Shown here piece after piece: positions 1 to 6,520 of a stretch of DNA of 12,119 nt. The DNA lies in contig CAKTZA010000087.1 in the NCBI GenBank assembly GCA_934635045.1, positions 1 to 12,119 on the forward strand, written 5' to 3'. The position numbers and the translations under genes are program-made. How positions within the stretch are numbered: position 1 is the stretch's first letter; each line of letters starts with the position of its first letter. Source of the stretch: an uncultured Kiritimatiellota bacterium. Lineage in GTDB: Bacteria; Verrucomicrobiota; Kiritimatiellia; RFP12; UBA1067. The notes below the pieces were generated by a model. The model was not told where the DNA came from. It worked only from the letters and a program-made list of their open reading frames with translations, and ran no database searches.

Positions 1-147
1 CTGGAGGTTGTGGTAGACGGCGGTGGCTCCGTTGGCCAGCCTCCTCTTGTCCTCGCATATCTTCCCTTGGATTGCGCTGGGCAGCGACGCGAGTTCTGCG
101 ATGATCTTGGCCCTCGTGCGGGGCGATTTGGCTGTTGCGGTCTTCAT
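1..147 (-). CDS. Partial small hypothetical protein (N-terminal 49 aa), possibly DUF6788-like
   Basis: An open frame starts at the ATG whose first base is 147 and continues off the left edge, so only 49 residues are visible. The N-terminus is basic (MKTATAKSPRTRAKII), followed by a helix-like stretch and then IQGKICEDKRRLANG and AVYHNLQ. That second half recalls the small DUF6788-type proteins that often sit beside transposase genes, but this is a memory-based resemblance and not a search result. A candidate -10 lies immediately upstream and there is no Shine-Dalgarno sequence, matching other first genes in the window. The gene is divergent from the nucleotidyltransferase at 271. Function is unknown; the C-terminal part and anything downstream lie outside the window. 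Confidence 0.6.
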   Translation of the reverse strand, partial: MKTATAKSPRTRAKIIAELASLPSAIQGKICEDKRRLANGATAVYHNLQ

Positions 148-148
148 A

Positions 149-168
149 TGTGATAGTATACTATAACA
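149..168 (-). promoter_or_regulatory. Palindromic promoter/operator of the left-edge gene
   Basis: TGTGATAGTATACTATAACA is a 20-bp inverted repeat with a perfect 12-bp core (ATAGTATACTAT, 153-164) and one mismatched pair (152/165). On the minus strand it contains TGTTATAGT (168-160), an extended -10, and an overlapping TATACT (160-155). These end 12 and 7 nt before the ATG at 147. A repressor bound to this palindrome would cover the promoter directly. The sequence shows the symmetry and the -10 match; the operator role is inferred. Confidence 0.5.
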
Positions 169-252
169 TACGGCTGAAATCAAGCCCAGATCTGAACTTT
201 TTGCAAAAAAGACTCGGTGCACCCACCGCCAACGCCATGCGAGACGAGAATT

Positions 253-261
253 TGATATAAT
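253..261 (+). promoter_or_regulatory. Extended -10 promoter of the nucleotidyltransferase gene (leaderless)
   Basis: TGATATAAT is a perfect -10 hexamer (256-261) with the TGn extension. Nine nucleotides separate it from the ATG at 271, so transcription should begin at or within a base or two of the start codon. No Shine-Dalgarno sequence fits in that gap. The bases around 233-238 do not resemble a -35 box. The rest of the 148-270 intergenic region shows no further gene; an A/T-rich CTTTTTGCAAAAAAG lies near 200. Confidence 0.65.
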
Positions 262-270
262 CTGCGTCAA

Positions 271-852
271 ATGACGACAGAGGAAAGAATTGCGGCACGG
301 GCAGACATCGAGGCGACAAGTGATTTGCTCGAACGCGCCCTGAAACTGGCCGGGCTTCTGGCGACGCTCTTTCAAGAGCGTGGCTTCCCCCTTGTTGTCG
401 TTGGCGGAAGCGCGGTTGAGTTCTACACCGAGGGCGGCTACATGAGTGGAGACATCGACTTCTGCCGAAAGACGTTACGGGCCATTCCGCCGCGTCTCAT
501 GCAGGAAATAGCCGAATCACTCGGCGGCAGGGGGATGGGGCGCAATTGGATGATTTGCGGTTTGTATGTCGATCTGCTCGGAATCTTGGAGAACGAGTCT
601 CTTGTTCCTGAGCGGACGTTACGGACGCCTTTTGGTGAGGTGCGTGTCATTCCGCCGGAACTCGCGCTTGTCGAACGCATCCTCTATGCGGAACAGGATG
701 CCGAATGCAAACCATCCGCTCGGCAGATGATGTGTGCGGCGTTGGGCGATGCGTCGTTCGACTGGACGGAAGCCGAGCGTTTGGCAGACCTTCGGGACTT
801 CAAGGTTCTGCCGCAGCTACGGGCACTCAAGGAGGAGATTTCGCATGCGTGA
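271..852 (+). CDS. Nucleotidyltransferase-fold protein (DUF6036/AbiEii-like)
   Basis: The 193-residue protein has the polymerase-beta-type nucleotidyltransferase signature: VVVGGSAVEF (G45-G46-S47), then GDIDF with D61 and D63, and a plausible third carboxylate at D101 in YVDLLG. Such small stand-alone proteins belong to the MNT/AbiEii/DUF6036-like groups, whose characterised members transfer nucleotides to proteins or tRNA, often as toxins or antitoxins; the substrate here cannot be read from sequence. The start is fixed by the extended -10 nine bases upstream. The gene overlaps the next small gene by 8 bp (845-852), so the two are probably translated together. It looks soluble: no signal peptide or membrane segment is visible. 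The overlap and small partner suggest a two-gene module, possibly toxin-antitoxin, which is an inference. Confidence 0.75.
   Translation: MTTEERIAARADIEATSDLLERALKLAGLLATLFQERGFPLVVVGGSAVEFYTEGGYMSGDIDFCRKTLRAIPPRLMQEIAESLGGRGMGRNWMICGLYVDLLGILENESLVPERTLRTPFGEVRVIPPELALVERILYAEQDAECKPSARQMMCAALGDASFDWTEAERLADLRDFKVLPQLRALKEEISHA
829..837 (+). promoter_or_regulatory. Strong ribosome binding site for the 64-aa gene
   Basis: AAGGAGGAG lies inside the end of the nucleotidyltransferase gene, seven bases before the ATG at 845. It is close to the ideal anti-16S sequence and is the main reason for calling the small ORF a real gene and for choosing this start over the further-upstream ATG in the same frame at 734. 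Confidence 0.7.
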
Positions 853-1039
853 GCCGATTGTCATCGAATGGGAGGAATGGCGGGCGTCTCGTGCGATGAA
901 ACGTGAGGCCCTGCGCCGCGCAGGGCTGGATGCGCCCTCTCGGCGGAAGAAAGCGGTCGGAACGTCCGACCTACGTTTGCGTCGTGCGTTTGGCGGTAGC
1001 CGTGTACCGAGTTGGGGCGAACGAGCCACTGTTGGATGA
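845..1039 (+). CDS. Small hypothetical protein (64 aa), partner of the nucleotidyltransferase
   Basis: A 64-residue protein begins MREPIVIEWEEWRASRA and is rich in Arg, Lys and Glu. The N-terminal half looks helical and charged; the C-terminal half (residues about 35-64, with SRRKKAV and LRLRRAFGG) is basic and less protein-like, so a decayed or frameshifted tail is possible. I recognise no domain. A strong Shine-Dalgarno sequence at 829-837 and the 8-bp overlap with the preceding gene argue that it is translated and coupled to it. By position it could be a small partner or antitoxin of the nucleotidyltransferase, but nothing in the sequence proves that. It is not a HEPN protein, the usual partner of MNT enzymes: it is too short and shows no RxxxxH motif. 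Confidence 0.5.
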   Translation: MREPIVIEWEEWRASRAMKREALRRAGLDAPSRRKKAVGTSDLRLRRAFGGSRVPSWGERATVG

Positions 1040-1053
1040 ACGGTTGATGTCTC

Positions 1054-1710
1054 ATGTTGGTTTTTGACTGGAAGAGACGGGCGTTGTTGTTCATGCTGGG
1101 CGTGTCCGTTGCCGGACTGGGCGTTGCGCTGTCCACACAGGCGGGGCTGGGCGCGACGCCCATCTCCAGCGTTCCGTGGGTTTTGACGCGCGTGACGCCG
1201 CTTTCCTACGGAACGCTGACGCTGCTCATGAATCTCCTGTTCGTTCTCGGACAGATCGCGATTCGGCGACGGCAATTCGCGCCGTTCCAGTTGCTGCAAA
1301 TTCCAGCGACGGCGCTCTTCGGCGTGTGCATCGACGGGGGCATGTGGCTGACGCGGCCGTGGGTGACGGCTGTCTATCCCCTTCAGATCCTGATGCTGAT
1401 TGGCGGCGCGTTCCTCTTGGCGGTCGGCATCGTCTGCCAAGTCCATTCGGATTTCCTGTGCGTGCCGGGCGATGCGTTGGTGAAGACGATCGCGCAGACG
1501 TTCAAGTTCCGCCTGTCACGGGTCAAGATGTGCTTCGATGCCGCGCTCGTCCTGTCGGCGCTTGCGGCGTCATGCGCGCTGCTGCACCGCGTCGAGGGCG
1601 TCCGCGAAGGAACAGTCTTGGGCGTCTTCCTCGTCGGCTGGTTCGTCGGGTTGGCCCTCCCGCGTCTGCGCGGCCTCCGCAAAGTCTGCTACCATTGGGT
1701 GGCGACGTAG
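1054..1710 (+). CDS. YczE/YyaS/YitT family (DUF6198-like) integral membrane protein
   Basis: The 218-residue protein is strongly hydrophobic, with about five membrane segments: roughly residues 11-28, 50-68, 80-97, 107-128 and 150-175, plus a possible last one at 188-205. The motif LGVALSTQAGLGATPISSVP near residues 22-41 is the hallmark of the YczE/YitT-like family. These proteins sit in the cytoplasmic membrane; some are thought to transport small molecules, but most have no assigned substrate. The start ATG follows the small gene by 14 bp. No good Shine-Dalgarno sequence or -10 is visible before it, so it may be read from the promoter at 253. Its link to the nucleotidyltransferase pair may be only positional. 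Confidence 0.8.
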   Translation: MLVFDWKRRALLFMLGVSVAGLGVALSTQAGLGATPISSVPWVLTRVTPLSYGTLTLLMNLLFVLGQIAIRRRQFAPFQLLQIPATALFGVCIDGGMWLTRPWVTAVYPLQILMLIGGAFLLAVGIVCQVHSDFLCVPGDALVKTIAQTFKFRLSRVKMCFDAALVLSALAASCALLHRVEGVREGTVLGVFLVGWFVGLALPRLRGLRKVCYHWVAT

Positions 1711-1766
1711 AAGCACGGCTATCGCGTCGTTGTCCGACTGACGGATGTGCGTCTCGTGCGTCATTT

Positions 1767-1775
1767 TGATATAAT
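1767..1775 (+). promoter_or_regulatory. Extended -10 promoter of the sialate O-acetylesterase gene (leaderless)
   Basis: TGATATAAT at 1767-1775 is identical to the element before the nucleotidyltransferase gene, even to the preceding TT. Ten bases separate it from the ATG at 1786. No Shine-Dalgarno sequence is present in the gap and no -35 box is visible. This element decides the start: the in-frame GTG at 1747 lies upstream of the -10 and so would not be on the transcript. Confidence 0.7.
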
Positions 1776-1785
1776 AGGCGGCATC

Positions 1786-3318
1786 ATGAACGTGAATAGA
1801 TTGCTGATGATGTTGGCCGCCGCGCTGTGCGCGCTGCCGCTTTTCGCCAAGATTGAACTTGCCACGCCGTTTGCTGACCGCATGGTGCTTCAGCGCGAAC
1901 GGGAGGTGCCCGTCTGGGGCAAGGCCGATCCCGGCAAACAGGTCGCCGTGTCCTTCGCCGGCGCGACGGTCGAGACGGTCGCCGCGTCCGACGGCGCGTG
2001 GATGGTGAAGCTGCCGTCGATGGCCGCGTCGAAGGAAAGCCGTGTCCTGCGCGTCGTCGAACGCGCGGCGGGCGCCGAGACGGATGTCGTCAAGCTGCTG
2101 GACGTCTTGGTCGGCGAGGTCTGGATGTGCTCCGGGCAGTCCAACACCGACTGCCCGATTTGGGGCAGCAGCCCGCGCTACCGCGACGGCTGGGGCGCGC
2201 TGACGCTCATGAGCACCGACAAGCCGTTCGTGCGTCTCGTGAAGACGCCGCTTGTCGCGTCCGTCGAGCCGCGCTACGGCTACAAGGCCGAATGGCTGAA
2301 GATGACGCCGGCGCTGCTTGACGCCTGGAAGAAGAGCAGCAAGCGCCTGCCGTCCGCGATGGGCTACTACTACGCGCTGGAGCTCGCGAACGCGCTCGAC
2401 ATCCCGATCGGCCTCGTGGACAGCTCGTGGGGCGGCACGAACATCGACGCCTGGACGCCGCGCTCCGGCTATGCGGGCCTTGCGGGCCTTGACGCGGAAC
2501 GCGACTGGAAGAACGTCTCGGAGAAGGAGTGGAAGCCGGAGATGCGCACGGCCGTGATCGGCAGTTGGATCCAGCAGCCGTCCGCCCTCTGGAACGGCAT
2601 GGTCGCCGCCTACGTGCCGATGGCCTGCCGTGGCTTCATCTGGTATCAGGGCTGCCACAACGCGGGCGAGTACGCGCGCTACGCGAACAAGATGCACGCG
2701 CTCTACAACGGCTGGGCGAAGGAGTTCGCGAACCCCGGCTTGAAGCTCTACTTCGTGCAGCTCGCGCCGTGGGGCAACGCCGGCATCGCCAACATCCAGA
2801 TGGCGCAGGCGCAGTTTGACGCGGAAGAGCCGAACGCGGGCATGGCCGTCATCAACGACGTCGGCAACCTGAAGGACATCCATCCGAACGACAAGCGCAC
2901 GGTCGCCAAGCGACTTGCGCTCCATGCGCTCCGCCGCGACTACGGCTGGGCGTCCGTGCGAGACAACTCGCCGACGCTCAAGAGCTGGAAGGTCGAGGGC
3001 GACGCCTTCGTCCTCTCGTTCAATGACGCGGAGGGCTGGTACGTCTACAATCCTGACCGCTCGGTCTCCGTCGGCTTCGAGGTCTGCGGCACGAACGGCG
3101 TGTGGAAGTCGGCGAAGATCCGGAATCTTGTCGAGAGCAAGGATCGCAAGGGCAATTCCCATTGGGACGGCCCTGTAAGCGGGAAGAATCTCATTGTCGC
3201 GGCCGAGGGCGTGGCGGAGCCGGTCAAGCTGCGCTACCTGCATTCCGCCCCGTGGTTTGGCGCGCTCTACAACGACGTCTGCCTGCCGCTTGGCGCGTTC
3301 GCGATCGAGAGGAAGTAA
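1786..3318 (+). CDS. Secreted sialate O-acetylesterase (SASA/SGNH-type esterase)
   Basis: The 510-residue protein starts with a signal peptide (MNVNRLLMMLAAALCALPLFA, cleavage likely after A21), so it acts outside the cytoplasm. Residues about 23-105 form a beta-rich N-terminal domain ending at the esterase core. The nucleophile is S119 in WMCSGQSN, and DIHPND supplies D364 and H366, completing an SGNH-type site. WYQGCHN (286-292) is the conserved core block, with Cys where many family members have Glu. The family removes O-acetyl groups from sialic acids or from acetylated plant and host glycans, easing later hydrolysis. Length is normal for the family. A methyltransferase gene follows with no gap and is probably co-transcribed. 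Substrate (sialic acid or other acetylated sugar) cannot be settled from sequence; no sialidase or other glycan-degradation gene is in the window. Confidence 0.88.
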   Translation: MNVNRLLMMLAAALCALPLFAKIELATPFADRMVLQREREVPVWGKADPGKQVAVSFAGATVETVAASDGAWMVKLPSMAASKESRVLRVVERAAGAETDVVKLLDVLVGEVWMCSGQSNTDCPIWGSSPRYRDGWGALTLMSTDKPFVRLVKTPLVASVEPRYGYKAEWLKMTPALLDAWKKSSKRLPSAMGYYYALELANALDIPIGLVDSSWGGTNIDAWTPRSGYAGLAGLDAERDWKNVSEKEWKPEMRTAVIGSWIQQPSALWNGMVAAYVPMACRGFIWYQGCHNAGEYARYANKMHALYNGWAKEFANPGLKLYFVQLAPWGNAGIANIQMAQAQFDAEEPNAGMAVINDVGNLKDIHPNDKRTVAKRLALHALRRDYGWASVRDNSPTLKSWKVEGDAFVLSFNDAEGWYVYNPDRSVSVGFEVCGTNGVWKSAKIRNLVESKDRKGNSHWDGPVSGKNLIVAAEGVAEPVKLRYLHSAPWFGALYNDVCLPLGAFAIERK

Positions 3319-4176
3319 ATGGACATCACGTCGCCCAGCAACCCGAAGCTCAAGTACGTGGTGAAGCTGAGAAGCTGCGCCACGCGCGAGAGTTCGGGCG
3401 AGATGATTGTCGAGGGCTACCGCGAGTGCCGCCGCGCGCTGGATAACGGGTACCGTCCGCGCGCGATTTTCCACTGTCCCGACTTCTACCTCAAGAACGA
3501 GAACGAGCCGACGCTCGTCGCGGACTGCGAACGGCTGGGCGCGGAGGTCTACACCTGCTCGAAGACGTGCTTCGAGAAGATCGCCTACAAGGAGCGTCCC
3601 GACGGGCTCCTCGTGGTCGGGCCGCACGTGTCGATCCGGCTGAAGGACCTGAAGCTGCCCGAGCACGCGCTCGTCATCGTGACGGAGGCGATCGAGAAAC
3701 CGGGCAACCTCGGCACGATCCTGCGGTCGGCAGACGCGGCGAAGGTCGCGGCGGTCATCGTCTGCGACCGCACGACGGACATCCACAACCCGAACGTGGT
3801 CAGGGCCTCGACGGGCACGATGTTCTCCGTGCCGATCGTGGAGGCGACGAGCGACGAGGCGCTTGCCTACCTGAAGGCGCGCGGGTTCAAGATCCTCGCG
3901 GCGACGCCGCATGCGGAAAAGCTGCATTTCGAGGTCGACCTGACGGGCAATGTCGCGATCGCCCTCGGCGCGGAGCAGTACGGCCTCACGGCGAAGTGGA
4001 TGGACGGCGCGGAACTGCGCGTGCGGATCCCGATGCTGGGCCTCGCCGACTCGCTGAACGTTTCGGCGGCGGCGACGATTCTCGTCTACGAGGCCGTACG
4101 CCAGCGCATCGCCGCCGGGTTGGACCAAGTGCCCGCATTCGTCCCGTGGCACGGCGAAGGCCAGATCGACCACTGA
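3319..4176 (+). CDS. TrmH/SpoU family RNA 2'-O-ribose methyltransferase
   Basis: The 285-residue protein has an N-terminal substrate-binding domain (about 1-105, starting SPSNPKLKYVVKLR) and a SPOUT catalytic domain with all three motifs. Motif 1 is EKPGNLGTILRSADA (about residues 130-144), motif 2 is IALGAEQYGLTAKW (about 214-227) and motif 3 is RIPMLGLADSLNVSAAA. These form the trefoil-knot S-adenosylmethionine site that methylates a ribose 2'-OH in rRNA or tRNA. Several SpoU members share this plan, so the exact target base is not assigned. The ATG follows the esterase stop directly; AGAGGAAG just upstream serves as Shine-Dalgarno sequence. The pairing with a secreted esterase has no clear functional logic and is probably just transcriptional packing. 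Confidence 0.88.
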   Translation: MDITSPSNPKLKYVVKLRSCATRESSGEMIVEGYRECRRALDNGYRPRAIFHCPDFYLKNENEPTLVADCERLGAEVYTCSKTCFEKIAYKERPDGLLVVGPHVSIRLKDLKLPEHALVIVTEAIEKPGNLGTILRSADAAKVAAVIVCDRTTDIHNPNVVRASTGTMFSVPIVEATSDEALAYLKARGFKILAATPHAEKLHFEVDLTGNVAIALGAEQYGLTAKWMDGAELRVRIPMLGLADSLNVSAAATILVYEAVRQRIAAGLDQVPAFVPWHGEGQIDH

Positions 4177-4197
4177 AGCGGCTTTCGTTTTTCTGAA

Positions 4198-4347
4198 GTG
4201 TCCTTGACGAGCCAGCCGTTCAGGCCGGCGTTGCGCGCGGCGGTGGAGCCGTTCGTGCGGGGCATTCCATATCTGATCGGGCTGAAGTGCCAAGAACTGT
4301 GGGCGACCCTGCTTGAGAAGCATCTCGGTGACGAAAACATGGTATAA
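4198..4347 (+). CDS. Possible small ORF (49 aa), unrecognised
   Basis: Between the methyltransferase stop and the next operon lies a GTG-started frame of 49 codons. It contains PFRPALRAAVEPFVRG and GIPYLIGLKCQELWATLLEK and has the high third-position GC of neighbouring genes. It shows no ribosome binding site or promoter, and its TAA stop lies within the -10 of the next operon. The minus strand of the same stretch is also open (NGSTAARNAGLNGWLV) and looks equally protein-like, so coding on either strand is doubtful. It may be a gene remnant. Otherwise the 4177-4385 gap holds only the promoter at 4340. Confidence 0.2.
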   Translation: MSLTSQPFRPALRAAVEPFVRGIPYLIGLKCQELWATLLEKHLGDENMV

Positions 4348-4348
4348 T
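4340..4348 (+). promoter_or_regulatory. Extended -10 promoter of the TolQ/TolR/TolA-like operon
   Basis: TGGTATAAT gives a consensus -10 (4343-4348) with TG extension. Transcription should start near 4355, leaving about 30 nt of leader before the ATG at 4386. This is the only clear first-gene promoter in the window that leaves a real 5' leader. The leader has GGAAAAGG about 13 bases before the start, a weak and distant Shine-Dalgarno match. No -35 box is obvious. Confidence 0.6.
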
Positions 4349-4385
4349 ATGCGTTCTTAAAAACGGAAAAGGTTTAACGCACGCT

Positions 4386-5099
4386 ATGCTTCTCGCAGAT
4401 TCACTCGTACAGGGGTTCCTCGGCTCGAACTTCATGGGCCAGGCGCTCGTCATCGTCCAGCTTCTCGGCTCCGTCGTCATGGTGGCGACGATCCTCGGCA
4501 AATGGAAGGAGCTCGGCTTCGTCGGCATGGCGACGCGGCGGTTCCTGCGCGACTTCTCGACGGGGCGCGACGTCCTTGAATACTACCTCCAGCGGCGGCC
4601 TTCGGCCACGACTGGCATCGAGGGCATCTACAAGGAGACGTGCGAGCGTCTGCTGAAGCTGCTTTCGCCGGACGTGCGGTCTCTCCTCGTCGGGCGGCAG
4701 GGTGGTGACGCGGCGCTGACGGCGCGCGAGATCGAGCTCGTGCGCGGCACGTGCGAACACGTCCTTGACGAGGAGGAGCTTCGCGTCGAGCACGGCATGG
4801 GCGTCATCTCGACGATCGTCGCGCTGGAGCCGATGCTCGGCCTCCTCGGCACGGTGTGGGGCGTCCTCGACGCCTTCGCCGAGATGGGCACGGCCGGCAG
4901 CGCGAACCTCGCGACCATCGCGCCGTCCATCTCCGCCGCGCTCGTGACGACCGTCGTCGGCCTCCTCATCGCGATTCCGGGCGTCATCGCGCACACGCGC
5001 CTGAACGCCTCGGTGCGCAACATCACGTCCGACATGGAGGGCTTTGCGGACGAGCTCATGGGCCGCATCGCGTGCGAGTTCCAGGGAAGGGGCGCGTAA
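4386..5099 (+). CDS. MotA/TolQ/ExbB proton channel family protein
   Basis: The 237-residue inner-membrane protein has the three-helix ExbB/TolQ plan: TM1 at about 17-37, a cytoplasmic stretch to about 137, TM2 at about 138-164 with LEPMLGLLGTVWGVLDAF, and TM3 at about 178-203 (TIAPSISAALVTTVVGLLIA). The LGTVWG block and the small-residue-rich TM3 with T177 and a run of Thr are typical of the proton path. With the TolR/ExbD-like protein next door it should form a stator that uses the proton gradient to move a TolA/TonB-like rod. Whether it serves outer-membrane constriction (Tol) or import (Exb) is not decided by sequence, since TolB, Pal and TonB-dependent receptors are absent from the window. 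The ATG is the first possible start after the promoter. Confidence 0.9.
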   Translation: MLLADSLVQGFLGSNFMGQALVIVQLLGSVVMVATILGKWKELGFVGMATRRFLRDFSTGRDVLEYYLQRRPSATTGIEGIYKETCERLLKLLSPDVRSLLVGRQGGDAALTAREIELVRGTCEHVLDEEELRVEHGMGVISTIVALEPMLGLLGTVWGVLDAFAEMGTAGSANLATIAPSISAALVTTVVGLLIAIPGVIAHTRLNASVRNITSDMEGFADELMGRIACEFQGRGA

Positions 5100-5100
5100 G

Positions 5101-5517
5101 ATGTCGATGCGCAGGCGAGCCCGCGCGCGGCGCGAGGGGTCGAAGGCGAACATCGATATGAATTCGCTCATCGACCTCACCTTTCTCCTTCTCGTCGTCT
5201 TCATCGTGACGCTGCCGACGCTGGAGCAGACGGTGCACATCGTCCTGCCGGTCGGCAAGACCGAGTCGCAGAAGGACGACAAGAAGAAGATCTGCTCGGT
5301 CTCGATCGACCGGGACGGCAAGCTCTTCCTCGGCGAGGCGCCGACGACGCACGACGCGCTGAAGGCGGCTCTCGGCCAGGCGGTCGCCGAAGACCCCGAG
5401 GTGAACGTCCTCATCCGCGGCGACGTCGGCGCGGAATACGGCCAGATCTACGAGATCGTCCGCATCGCCAAGACCTGCAACGTGAAGCATCTCGGACTCG
5501 TCTCGAAGGAGAACTGA
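5101..5517 (+). CDS. ExbD/TolR family biopolymer transport protein
   Basis: The 138-residue protein has a short, very basic cytoplasmic N-terminus (MSMRRRARARREGSK), one membrane helix at about 23-42 and a periplasmic domain to the end (about 55-138). D25 in NSLIDLTFLLLVVF matches the conserved membrane aspartate of TolR/ExbD that is protonated in the energy cycle. The periplasmic part (VSIDRDGKLFLGE, VLIRGDVGAEYGQIYEIV) fits the family fold. I chose the ATG at 5101, one base after the upstream stop, because AGGGAAGGGG sits just ahead of it and because the N-terminus then has normal length; the same frame is open further upstream inside the preceding gene. It acts as partner of the channel protein encoded at 4386. 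Confidence 0.9.
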   Translation: MSMRRRARARREGSKANIDMNSLIDLTFLLLVVFIVTLPTLEQTVHIVLPVGKTESQKDDKKKICSVSIDRDGKLFLGEAPTTHDALKAALGQAVAEDPEVNVLIRGDVGAEYGQIYEIVRIAKTCNVKHLGLVSKEN

Positions 5518-5520
5518 GGC

Positions 5521-6441
5521 GTGGAGCTGTGGCGGACAGAGGTGATCGAGGGCAGGCGGCCGCAGGCCCTGTCGACCGTCACGGTGATCGTGGCGCTTGC
5601 CCTGCACCTCGCCGTGTTCGCCGTCTTCGGCCTCTTCGCCCGGTTCACGGACAAAAAGGGGCCGGAGACGATCCCCCCGATCGAGCTCACGGTCATCGTC
5701 AACGAGAATCTCGACGGCGTGGAGAACGAGCCGCCGCCCTTGAAGAATCCGCCGCCGCCGGAGCCGCCGAAGCCGAAGCCCAGGCCGCGTCCGAAACCGT
5801 CGGAGAAGAAGCCGGATCCGCCGAAGCCGCTGGAGCAGATCGTCACGAACGTCGTGAAAAGCGTCGAGAAGAAGAAGGACGAGCCGAAGAAGGCGCCCGA
5901 AAAGAAGAAGCCGGAGCCCAAGAAGCCCGAGCCGCCGAAGAAGACGGCGAAGGAGCTGCGCGAGGAGCGGATGAAGCGCATCCGCGACCGCATGAAGACC
6001 GTCAACAAGCCGGTGACGATCGAGGTGAAGAACGCCAAGGCGAGCGGCAACGGGCGGACGGCGCGGCAGACGATGTCCCGTGCGGAAATCGAGAGGCTTC
6101 TGCGGCAGGGGTATCGTCCCGGCACGGAGAACCAGGTCGCGGCGAACGAGAAGCAGCGGTGTCTCTCGCTGATCGAGATGGTGTTGCGAGACCGTTGGGG
6201 CGCGCTCGGAGCGGAGAAGAACGCGCGTGTGGGTGTCATCGTGTCGCTGTCCTTCCAGCTCAATTCGGCGGGTGGTCTTGTCAACGTGCGGCTTGCGAAG
6301 GGCTGTGGCGACGTGCGTACAGACCAGACGGCACTTGCGGTTGCACGAACTGTGACGAGCATTCCGGGCCTGAGTGCCGATTTCATTGCCGAGTTCAGCA
6401 AGAATTCGATCATACTTAATTACAAAGTGGGTGGAGACTGA
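5521..6441 (+). CDS. TolA/TonB-like energy-transducing protein
   Basis: A GTG start, nine bases after AAGGAG (5506-5511) and three after the previous stop, gives 306 residues. A single membrane anchor spans about 18-40 and holds H29, in the place of the functional His in TonB/TolA anchors. Residues about 65-145 are dominated by Pro and Lys (PPPPEPPKPKPRPRPKP, then PEKKKPEPKKPEPPKK), an extended rod able to cross the periplasm. A charged helical stretch follows (about 147-175), and residues about 185-306 form the C-terminal domain with ARVGVIVSLSFQLNSAGG and a terminal IILNYKVGG strand, as in TonB/TolA C-domains. The operon order channel, TolR-like, TolA-like supports a Tol-type or Ton-type machine. 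Neighbouring tolB/pal genes do not follow, so the naming stays open. Confidence 0.85.
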   Translation: MELWRTEVIEGRRPQALSTVTVIVALALHLAVFAVFGLFARFTDKKGPETIPPIELTVIVNENLDGVENEPPPLKNPPPPEPPKPKPRPRPKPSEKKPDPPKPLEQIVTNVVKSVEKKKDEPKKAPEKKKPEPKKPEPPKKTAKELREERMKRIRDRMKTVNKPVTIEVKNAKASGNGRTARQTMSRAEIERLLRQGYRPGTENQVAANEKQRCLSLIEMVLRDRWGALGAEKNARVGVIVSLSFQLNSAGGLVNVRLAKGCGDVRTDQTALAVARTVTSIPGLSADFIAEFSKNSIILNYKVGGD

Positions 6442-6481
6442 CGCGCAAAGGCGATGACTTGCCTTGTATGAGAGACGAAAA

Positions 6482-6511
6482 CATCTAACGGCAACTAATT
6501 GCCGTTAGATG
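6482..6511. repeat. Perfect inverted repeat: operator of the hipBA-like locus
   Basis: CATCTAACGGCAA (6482-6494) and TTGCCGTTAGATG (6499-6511) are perfect 13-bp arms around a 4-base centre, CTAA. The inner nine bases TAACGGCAA occur a third time in direct orientation at 6525-6533, between the -35 and -10 of the following gene. Three copies of one 9-mer within 50 bp, upstream of a helix-turn-helix gene, is the pattern of an autoregulatory operator. There is no T-run after the stem and it is only moderately GC-rich, so a terminator for the upstream operon is less likely. Confidence 0.7.
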
Positions 6512-6520
6512 CGTGTTCGG

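Noticed and set aside
1747..1785. GTG at 1747 as the start of the sialate O-acetylesterase
   Set aside because: It lies upstream of the -10 element (1770-1775) and would put 13 charged or polar residues before a normal signal peptide that begins at ATG 1786.
1570..4323. Minus-strand open frame of 917 codons
   Set aside because: It lies antisense to the esterase and methyltransferase genes, both with clear catalytic motifs; the translation is Arg/Ala/Asp/Val-rich, as expected from GC-biased third codon positions.
4401..5414. Minus-strand frames opposite the Tol-type operon
   Set aside because: Shadows of the TolQ- and TolR-like genes, which have intact membrane helices and the key Asp; no start signal or domain on the minus strand.
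5731..5950. Repetitive CCG/AAG-rich DNA as a tandem repeat element
   Set aside because: It encodes the Pro/Lys-rich periplasmic rod of the TolA/TonB-like protein in a continuous frame; no exact repeated unit beyond the codon pattern.
6482..6511. Palindrome as an intrinsic terminator of the Tol-type operon
   Set aside because: No T-run follows the stem, and the same 9-mer recurs inside the next promoter, which fits an operator better.
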